NCBI GenBank assembly: GCA_023436225.1
Contig: JAEZKA010000035.1
Coordinates: 124,001 to 188,000, forward strand
Length of the DNA stretch: 64,000 bases
Direction of reading: 5' to 3'
Origin: Bacillota bacterium
GTDB taxonomy: Bacteria; Bacillota; Clostridia; Lachnospirales; Lachnospiraceae
Shown: positions 55,897 to 61,983 of the stretch, in pieces
How positions within the stretch are numbered: the first letter of the stretch is position 1
Layout of the letters: each line of letters begins with the position of its first letter
Notes under the pieces: generated by a model
Told to the model about the DNA's origin: nothing
The model's input: the letters and a program-made list of their open reading frames with translations, nothing else
The model's database searches: none
Made by a program: the position numbers and the translations under genes

Positions 55897-56204
55897 AATT
55901 ACACAACGTAACGGTTACGTAACAGCAATAGAGCTTGAGCTGCACCACGACTCAAATCGCCTAACGCATAGCATTCAGTATGTATCCAAAGTAATATTCC
56001 CATTGGACAGCGCTGATTGTTCCAAATATTATTTACATTGTAATATTACCACTACTTTTATTCTTAGAATGATAAAAGCAAAAAATGAAGAGTAAATACA
56101 AAATGCATTAGAGACGGTCTGCCTTCTCTAATGCATTTGTTAGGGGAAATCTTCTGAAACCCCAGCCAGTTCCCCATTTACTGTATAATTTGGAATAAAG
56201 ATCC
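55897..56204. other. non-coding part of the rearranged region
   Basis: About 300 bases with no recognisable gene. A perfect 14-base hairpin at 56101-56114/56125-56138 (AAATGCATTAGAGA) followed by TTTGTTAG looks like a terminator on the + strand. Confidence 0.45.
56101..56138 (+). terminator. terminator-like hairpin in the remnant region
   Basis: Perfect 14-base arms with a 10-base loop. No intact gene is upstream; likely belonged to a lost one. Confidence 0.55.
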
Positions 56205-56530
56205 CAGTTAATTGAGCTTGAGAAAATCAACCAGAAGATTGAAAATCTCATAGTTCTCTAACTGAAGCTTCAGATATCTCCATGAAATATATTAATAGCA
56301 AAATCGAAAAGCTGGATAACAAACGCAATGAACTCCTGAAAAATCTCGACTCACCTAAAATTGAAGCTCCTAATAAATTCAAGGATGTCATCTTCGTCCA
56401 ACTAAGCTTTGAAGAAAAGAAGCTTGTGGTAAGTCAATTTATCGAGAAAATCATGGTGTTATGCAAAAAAATAACTGTCAGACCTCGAAAGAGACTGACA
56501 GTTATTCAGCATAAACATATTATTGCTTAG
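56205..56530 (+). pseudogene. large serine recombinase 3' remnant
   Basis: The frame from ATG 56282 (MKYINSKIEKLDNKRNELLK ... FVQLSFEEKKLVVSQFIEKI) is the coiled-coil and C-terminal tail of clostridial large serine recombinases of mobile elements. A run ELEKINQKIENLI lies just upstream in another frame, so a frameshift is present near 56250. The catalytic serine domain is absent. It overlaps the hpt stop tail-to-tail by 11 bases. Trace of a past mobile element. Confidence 0.7.
56471..56505 (-). terminator. hpt terminator
   Basis: ATAACTGTCAG (56471-56481) pairs perfectly with CTGACAGTTAT (56495-56505), followed on the minus strand by TTTTTTTGC. It lies 15 bases past the hpt stop and within the recombinase remnant. 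Confidence 0.85.
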
Positions 56531-57062
56531 CGTAAACCTCTCTTTTTAATATACCAATAAAAGGTAGGTTTCTATATTTTCCGGCGTAATCGATACCATA
56601 TCCTATAATGAATTCATCTGGAACTTCAAATCCCTTATAATCGATATTAATCTCCCTTTCCCTTCTTGCTGGTTTATCCAAAAGAGTACAAATTTTTAAG
56701 GATTTTGGATTACGGCTTAATAAGTTTTGACTTAAATATGACAATGTCAGCCCAGTATCTATAATATCTTCTACGATAATAATATTTTTCCCTTCAATAT
56801 TATCCTCTAGGTCTTTTATGATACGAACTACACCACTCGTTTCTGCAGAATTACCATAACTTGAGACTACCATATAATCGATATAAGTAGGTAGGCTAAT
56901 CTGTCTAATCAGATCCGACAAAAATACGCTTGCACCCTTTAAGATACCTACAAGCATAATCTCCTCACCAGCATAACCTTTTGAAATCTCTTCTCCTAAT
57001 TCCTGTATTCTCTTAGCTAATACATTTTCGTCCAATAAAATAGTTTCTACATCATGTAACAT
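56520..57062 (-). CDS. hpt: hypoxanthine phosphoribosyltransferase
   Basis: 180 residues from ATG 57062, which has AAGAGGT upstream and gives the normal family length; the frame stays open to 57170 without support. PRPP-binding motif IIIVEDIIDTGLTLSYL, the LVGILKGASVFLSDLIRQ start of the fold and YRNLPFIGILKREVY at the end are standard. Salvages hypoxanthine and guanine to IMP and GMP in the cytoplasm. No operon partners; flanked by gene remnants on both sides. Confidence 0.95.
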   Translation of the reverse strand: MLHDVETILLDENVLAKRIQELGEEISKGYAGEEIMLVGILKGASVFLSDLIRQISLPTYIDYMVVSSYGNSAETSGVVRIIKDLEDNIEGKNIIIVEDIIDTGLTLSYLSQNLLSRNPKSLKICTLLDKPARREREINIDYKGFEVPDEFIIGYGIDYAGKYRNLPFIGILKREVYAKQ

Positions 57063-57508
57063 ATTTAACCTCTTTCTGACCATGAGGAGAATATTCCTTG
57101 CCCCAACAGGCGTTCTCTTAACTCTTGTTTCCGTATTCTTAAATGATAAACAATGGGTTACCATCCTCATCTAACAATAAATGAATTATCAAGAATTATC
57201 AAGAACTATTTTCACTACTTCTCAATCTGTCTACCAGTCTGATCTATCTCATAATTCCCTGTATAGATCAGCTGTGATACCGGTACGATTCATTGTAAGA
57301 TCTGCTTCATAACCAAGGAATACATCAAGGTATAGCCAATGATGACAAGACAGATAATATATTGAAATTTATATATTCCCATCGCATTAGGAAACAGGCA
57401 AATCAGCGGTTAATTCACCTTCTGTAATAATTCTGTTAAAAAGATGGTTGCATTTCAAAATTTCTAAAAATCTGTTTTCCCTTATTTGGTCACGTTAATC
57501 TTTTCATT
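57063..57508. other. spacer between hpt and the DsbA-like gene
   Basis: About 445 bases. Contains the hpt promoter region, deacetylase remnant C (57215-57289), tandem short repeats AATTATCAAG at 57184-57203, and a tiny hydrophobic minus-strand frame (57297-57389, MGIYKFQYIICLVIIG...) with no ribosome site that may be a fragment of a membrane protein gene. Confidence 0.45.
57215..57289 (-). pseudogene. polysaccharide deacetylase 3' remnant C
   Basis: 24 codons, IVPVSQLIYTGNYEIDQTGR then QIEK and TAG, the exact tail of a polysaccharide deacetylase. Nucleotides match remnant B closely over about 70 bases. The stop upstream in frame cuts it off. Confidence 0.7.
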
Positions 57509-58195
57509 CTATAATATTCTTCCTAACAAATCATCCATAATACTTTGAGCGGCTGCTGCTATCTCATCTTCCCCAGCCTTTTCCAGTATCTCTAAAAACA
57601 ATTCCGGCGGCTGTGCCCCGGGTACCACATATTTACGATTAATTATATAGTACGGCACACCGTCTATTCCTAATCTTCTAGCAGCCTCTTCGTCTTTTGT
57701 AACCTCTTCCCTGTACTGATCGGTTTTTAAGATACTTATTACCTTTTCGCTGTTCAGACCAACCTCTCCGGCAAGACGGGCTAATATAGAATGATCCGAT
57801 ATATCCAACGCATCGACAAAATGTGCCTTAGAAATTCTTTCTGCCATCTCCTCTGCCTTGTTTTCTGTCTTTGCATACTGTAAGACTCTGTGGGCATCTA
57901 ATGTATTCTTAGGAATAACCTCATCAATATTAAAATCCAGCCCTACTTCCTTCGCTTTATCCACCAAATAATGATTAGAGGCTTTCGCTTCTTCCAATGT
58001 CATGTGATATTTTCTCGCCGTAATTTCATTCATGGTTTCATTACTATGTTCTTCGTCGAAGGTATTGATCTCAAAGCTGTTAAAAACCAATGTAACTTCA
58101 TCCTCATAATTAAACTTGCTCAAAGCGATTTCTAATCTTCTTTTCCCTATATAACAAAGCGGACAAACGAAATCATACCACACCTCTATTTTCAT
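57509..58195 (-). CDS. FrnE-like DsbA-family thioredoxin-fold oxidoreductase
   Basis: 228 residues from ATG 58195, with TAGGAGG seven bases upstream. Thioredoxin fold with active-site CPLC in YDFVCPLCYIGKRR (residues ~13-16), a helical insert, and the cis-Pro loop GVPYYIINRKYVVPGAQPPE, typical of FrnE/DsbA cytoplasmic proteins. No signal peptide. It lies 54 bases after a Nif11-type peptide gene, whose core has two Cys, so a role in that peptide's oxidation is possible (inference); FrnE-type proteins also act alone as disulfide isomerases. Confidence 0.88.
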   Translation of the reverse strand: MKIEVWYDFVCPLCYIGKRRLEIALSKFNYEDEVTLVFNSFEINTFDEEHSNETMNEITARKYHMTLEEAKASNHYLVDKAKEVGLDFNIDEVIPKNTLDAHRVLQYAKTENKAEEMAERISKAHFVDALDISDHSILARLAGEVGLNSEKVISILKTDQYREEVTKDEEAARRLGIDGVPYYIINRKYVVPGAQPPELFLEILEKAGEDEIAAAAQSIMDDLLGRIL

Positions 58196-58249
58196 GTCAT
58201 ACCTCCTACCCATACCTGTATACTATCCCATGATTAAATTCCATTCATT

Positions 58250-58537
58250 TTATTCTGCAGGTTGACAGCGAAGCCTTGTATCTCCCGGTTCACAAGGTAA
58301 AAACATCGTCGCCCCGCCACCAACCACAATGCTTAACTCCGCTTCGCTTAATTCTCTGTTTGCTTTTTTACGAAACTCTTGATCGACTTCTTTCAGTTCA
58401 CTTATTCCAAAGTCATAACCTGCTTTCGCTACAAAATCGTAAAAGTCTTTGTCATCCTCAATCTTAGTTACTTGGTTAGCAAACTCCCTATTCGTATACA
58501 TCTTTTGTACAAAAAGCCTAGCTGATTCTATACTCAT
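58250..58537 (-). CDS. Nif11-type RiPP precursor peptide
   Basis: 95 residues; ATG 58537 has AAAAGGAG upstream. The first ~70 residues match the Nif11 leader family (SIESARLFVQKMYTNREFAN ... DFYDFVAKAGYDFGISELKE, then ELSEAELSIVVGGG). The double-glycine end of the leader is followed by a ~20-residue core with two cysteines, CEPGDTRLRC, and two threonines. Leader peptides of this kind are removed by C39 peptidase transporters such as the one at 61984. No modifying enzyme (LanM, radical SAM) is in the window. It follows the sigma-factor gene by 42 bases on the same strand. Confidence 0.85.
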   Translation of the reverse strand: MSIESARLFVQKMYTNREFANQVTKIEDDKDFYDFVAKAGYDFGISELKEVDQEFRKKANRELSEAELSIVVGGGATMFLPCEPGDTRLRCQPAE

Positions 58538-58579
58538 ACCAATATCTCCTTTTCTGCTGGTATATTACATCATCCGATG

Positions 58580-59083
58580 TTAATCAAGCATTAATTTTCT
58601 TAGCATAGTGATTGCCCGATGTTGCAGAAATTTTGCATTGTTGTAGCTAATTTTCATAAGTCGTGCAACCTCGGTCGGAGTATATCCATGATAATAACGT
58701 AGAATAATAACATCTCTCTCCCTCTCAGGCAGACGCTCCAGTGCGATTGCCAGGGTTTCCAGTTCTTCTTCCTTTATCAACGTTTCTATAAAAGGTTCGG
58801 CACCATCGGGAAGCTCTGTGATCTCCCCTGTATCAGTCATATGGCCCTGTCTCGCCTTGGAACGATAATAGTTGCATACCTGATTATGAGTTATCGCATA
58901 AATCCAAGTTGAAAGACTCGCTTTTGTACAGTCATACTGATCCAGCTTCTGATAAATCTTTAGAAAAATGCAGGAAAGCAAATCCTCCGCATCATGAGGA
59001 TGCGCAACCTTAGTTATTATGTACCCATATACTCTGTCTTTATAATCGAGATATATTTGATCGCGTAGGATAGCATCACTCAT
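58580..59083 (-). CDS. ECF-type RNA polymerase sigma factor
   Basis: 167 residues from ATG 59083, overlapping the previous small gene by 8 bases; a longer frame to 59254 has no site. Region 2 is YKDRVYGYIITKVAHPHDAEDLLSCIFLKIYQKLD, and region 4 is LERLPERERDVIILRYYHGYTPTEVARLMKIS (broken here for length), giving sigma-70 regions 2 and 4 without region 3, the ECF layout. Placed inside the RiPP locus, it probably drives its transcription. Confidence 0.9.
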   Translation of the reverse strand: MSDAILRDQIYLDYKDRVYGYIITKVAHPHDAEDLLSCIFLKIYQKLDQYDCTKASLSTWIYAITHNQVCNYYRSKARQGHMTDTGEITELPDGAEPFIETLIKEEELETLAIALERLPERERDVIILRYYHGYTPTEVARLMKISYNNAKFLQHRAITMLRKLMLD

Positions 59084-59288
59084 CTTTGTTATCCTCCATA
59101 GAGGGAGTATGCTGCTTATATAGATCACCTGCCGCATAAATCTCGAGCTCATCATCGGAAAGAGCATGTTCTTTCGTTCCAATAGCATACCTTGCCTCAG
59201 TTGCTTTGATGATCTGTTCCAGATTCTTATTTCTTGAAATATACTGAAAATCAAATAATCTCTCTAATCTTGCTTCTATTTTTGGCAT
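59076..59288 (-). CDS. small protein coupled to the sigma factor
   Basis: 70 residues from ATG 59288 with AGGAG five bases upstream (a GTG at 59294 lies inside the site). Highly charged and helical (LERLFDFQYISRNKNLEQII ... LSDDELEIYAAGDL), acidic tail, no membrane segment. Its stop overlaps the sigma-factor start by 8 bases, so it is translationally coupled. It may be a soluble anti-sigma factor or other partner, but no known family is recognised. Confidence 0.65.
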   Translation of the reverse strand: MPKIEARLERLFDFQYISRNKNLEQIIKATEARYAIGTKEHALSDDELEIYAAGDLYKQHTPSMEDNKDE

Positions 59289-59356
59289 ACCCACTCCTAC
59301 TCCGGATATATCCCAGCTATCATACCTGAAATTTCTTAGGTTTACTCATTCTCCTA

Positions 59357-59626
59357 TTACTTCCGATTATTCGGGTCTGAACAAACACCTTTCTCTTTGA
59401 TATATTTGCTGCAATTTCCGCACTTCAAAAGATTAGAGCAAACCACACAGGTTGACACTCCGGTATGCCGTGAAAAGCTACTGTTCCCGCAGGTACAGCG
59501 CCAAGCAGGACACATTCTGCTTTCTGCTATATAAGGCATACCATTTTCATCATATTGCTCCGCTTTGATAAAGCCACCTATCACTTCGTTCAGTTCGTCG
59601 TCGTTCATTTCATAAAAGCTTTGCAT
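59357..59626 (-). CDS. Cys-rich double-glycine-leader peptide
   Basis: 89 residues; AAAGGGG precedes ATG 59626. The N-terminus MQSFYEMNDDELNEVIGG is a typical double-glycine leader for C39 transporters. The remaining ~71 residues hold eight Cys: CPAWRCTCGN, CVVCSN, CGNC and a final GVC, which could form two zinc knuckles or four disulfides. Placed between the ABC exporters and the sigma factor. Could be an exported bacteriocin-like substrate. The zinc-ribbon pattern would also suit an intracellular regulator, in which case the GG match is chance. Confidence 0.65.
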   Translation of the reverse strand: MQSFYEMNDDELNEVIGGFIKAEQYDENGMPYIAESRMCPAWRCTCGNSSFSRHTGVSTCVVCSNLLKCGNCSKYIKEKGVCSDPNNRK

Positions 59627-59758
59627 TATAACCCCTTTCTGCCGCTTGAACGGCTACCGCATTATAATTTTGTATCCCGGTATTTTTCTTTTCAATCCTT
59701 TATACACCGCTGCATGCGAAAAGTTAGATGTAATATAAATAAATTTTTAACCTATCCG

Positions 59759-61972
59759 TTAGAATAAAGTCGTTTTTCCTACATACTGTGTGTCGTCTAA
59801 GCGTTGCCTTTGAACAAGCTCGGCAAAGTATCCTCCGCTGCTGATTAAATCATCATATTTGCCATCTTCGATGATCTTTCCTTTATCTAGTACGATGATA
59901 CGATCGCACTGCTTTATCGTCGATAACCGATGGGCAATCACAATTCGAGTACATTTTAGATGGTCCAGTGACCCCGATACCTTCTTCTGGGTAATGTTAT
60001 CCAGAGCACTCGTTGCCTCGTCAAACATTAGTATCTTCGGCTTTGGTGCGATTGCTCTGGCGATCATCAGGCGTTGTCTTTGACCACCGGAGACGCCGCC
60101 GCTGCCTTCTGATATGATTGTGTTCATCCCCATTGGCATAGCGCGAATGTCGTCTGCAATCCCTGCCATTTCTGCTGCCTCCCAGGCCTCAGTCATCGTT
60201 AGCCAGGGCGAGGAAATTGTTATATTTGAAAAAATATCTCCTAAAAAGAGCTTCCCCGATTGCATAACGACACCGATATTATGACGTAAGGACTTCAGAT
60301 CCAGTGTTGCCAGATCCTTGCCGTCATAATAGACAGCACCCTTGATCGGCTGTTCAAAGCCAAGCATCAATCGCATGAGGGTTGATTTTCCGCAGCCTGT
60401 CGCACCGACAATCGCAACATACTGACCGGAACGGATTTTCAGAGATATATTATCCAGTACGAGGGGCATGCTGTCGTTATACCAAAACGATACATTGTTG
60501 AGCTCAATGGAACCGGAGAGCTTTGTAACAACCTTTTTATCGTTGGATATTTCAGGTACCGTCTTAATAATCGGCAGAGCCATTTCAAGAACCGGTTTGA
60601 TATTCGCTACCGTTAATGCAATTCCTGCCAGAGAAGTAAATGCACCGCTCACCATACCATAGGAGATGTTAAATGCCATATAATCTGCCACTCCCACCTT
60701 CGAGGTTACGGCCAGATAGTAAAGTACAATCATTCCGACAGAACTAATGATCATGGAAAACACGTTGTTTAACTTAATAAACAGAGGGGGATCATAGGTC
60801 AGCTTGGCAGATTTTGAGTATAGATTTGCCCAATTAGCAAAAACACGCCTCTCTGCCCCTGCCAGTTTCAGCTTTTGTACTCCTGATATCAGTGAATATA
60901 CTAATCCGTTTTGCTTTGCTCCCAGCTCCATCATTTGTTTGGATCGGTTCATCTGTACCAGCGTTGAGATCAAAGAAAAACCTACTGTTGTCAGCATAAT
61001 GATTAATGCCGGTACAACTAACACCGGAGCAAAGGCGAAAATCTGTCCGATATAGATCAGAGAGAAAATGGAGGTTAATCCCGTTGTCAGGATCGCATTG
61101 GCAAGCATACTGCAAAGACTGCCGATGGACTGCGCACGACTTGACAGCTCACCGGAACTGTATTCCTTAAAAAATGAAGCCGGTAATGATAAGACACGCA
61201 TCATGGTTGCTGCTTGTACTGCAATATTCATTTTCGTTTTGATCCGATTCATGATCAGATTTTTTGTGATATTAATCAGAGCCGAGGATATGGCTACACC
61301 GATCAATAATACACTCGCCGGAATAAGCAGTCCTAAATTACTGCTGTTTATCACCTGTCCGAATATGACTTTATTGGTGTAAGGTGTAAAAAGTCCGATC
61401 AGGGTAACTGCCAGGGTAGCAATCGCCACCATAACAAAGTCACTTACCGACAGAGTGCCGATAATGTATTGAAGAAGGTCCTTGATGGAAAGTACCTTGA
61501 GCGGTAAGGGTTTATAAAAGCAGATTGCCTCGTCCTCGATATTCTTCGAAGTCTCAGAAGTAACTTTAATCCGTTTACCACTTTTGCGGTCATAGTAAGT
61601 ATATCCGGACATGCCACTCGGAATGATTGCAATGATCTCACCTTCCTTGGTTTTTCCCAGCAGAGCACCAATACCATCCTTAAACCAGTTCCCTTCTAAC
61701 TTTACGATACGCCGCATAATCCCTGATGGTCGCAAAAGAAACTCCAGCTGATCATTCAGATTCTTCAGCCCTCGCGGCAATTCCTGTGATTTTACGCGAT
61801 AGTACTTCAGTATTTCATCGATAGCATCCTTGGCTAATACCCGAAGATCAAAATCAAGATCGGATAAGACACCTCTGCCCATAATGACGCTGGACATATT
61901 CGCGAAGCTGTATGCAAAGCTGTCCTCATCACTTTTAATACGCTGTTTTATTTGTTCATCGTATAAGCCCAT
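59759..61972 (-). CDS. NHLM-type bacteriocin export ABC transporter, peptidase-less subunit
   Basis: 737 residues. N-terminal ~170 residues are a cytoplasmic region typical of the NHLM_micro_ABC2 family (no C39 residues), followed by six membrane helices (~175-450) and an ABC domain with GATGCGKST, SGGQRQRLMIARA and ILMFDEATSALD. It is coded 11 bases after the C39-containing partner and probably forms a heterodimer with it. Exports leader-type peptides. ATG 61972 has AGGAGGTG upstream. Confidence 0.92.
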   Translation of the reverse strand: MGLYDEQIKQRIKSDEDSFAYSFANMSSVIMGRGVLSDLDFDLRVLAKDAIDEILKYYRVKSQELPRGLKNLNDQLEFLLRPSGIMRRIVKLEGNWFKDGIGALLGKTKEGEIIAIIPSGMSGYTYYDRKSGKRIKVTSETSKNIEDEAICFYKPLPLKVLSIKDLLQYIIGTLSVSDFVMVAIATLAVTLIGLFTPYTNKVIFGQVINSSNLGLLIPASVLLIGVAISSALINITKNLIMNRIKTKMNIAVQAATMMRVLSLPASFFKEYSSGELSSRAQSIGSLCSMLANAILTTGLTSIFSLIYIGQIFAFAPVLVVPALIIMLTTVGFSLISTLVQMNRSKQMMELGAKQNGLVYSLISGVQKLKLAGAERRVFANWANLYSKSAKLTYDPPLFIKLNNVFSMIISSVGMIVLYYLAVTSKVGVADYMAFNISYGMVSGAFTSLAGIALTVANIKPVLEMALPIIKTVPEISNDKKVVTKLSGSIELNNVSFWYNDSMPLVLDNISLKIRSGQYVAIVGATGCGKSTLMRLMLGFEQPIKGAVYYDGKDLATLDLKSLRHNIGVVMQSGKLFLGDIFSNITISSPWLTMTEAWEAAEMAGIADDIRAMPMGMNTIISEGSGGVSGGQRQRLMIARAIAPKPKILMFDEATSALDNITQKKVSGSLDHLKCTRIVIAHRLSTIKQCDRIIVLDKGKIIEDGKYDDLISSGGYFAELVQRQRLDDTQYVGKTTLF

Positions 61973-61983
61973 CTTTGCACCTC

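Noticed and set aside
57184..57203. Possible CRISPR-like or tandem repeat
   Set aside because: Only two short AT-rich copies of a 10-base unit with no spacers.
57297..57389. Tiny hydrophobic minus-strand frame
   Set aside because: No ribosome site and too short; at best a membrane-protein fragment, so not called as a gene.
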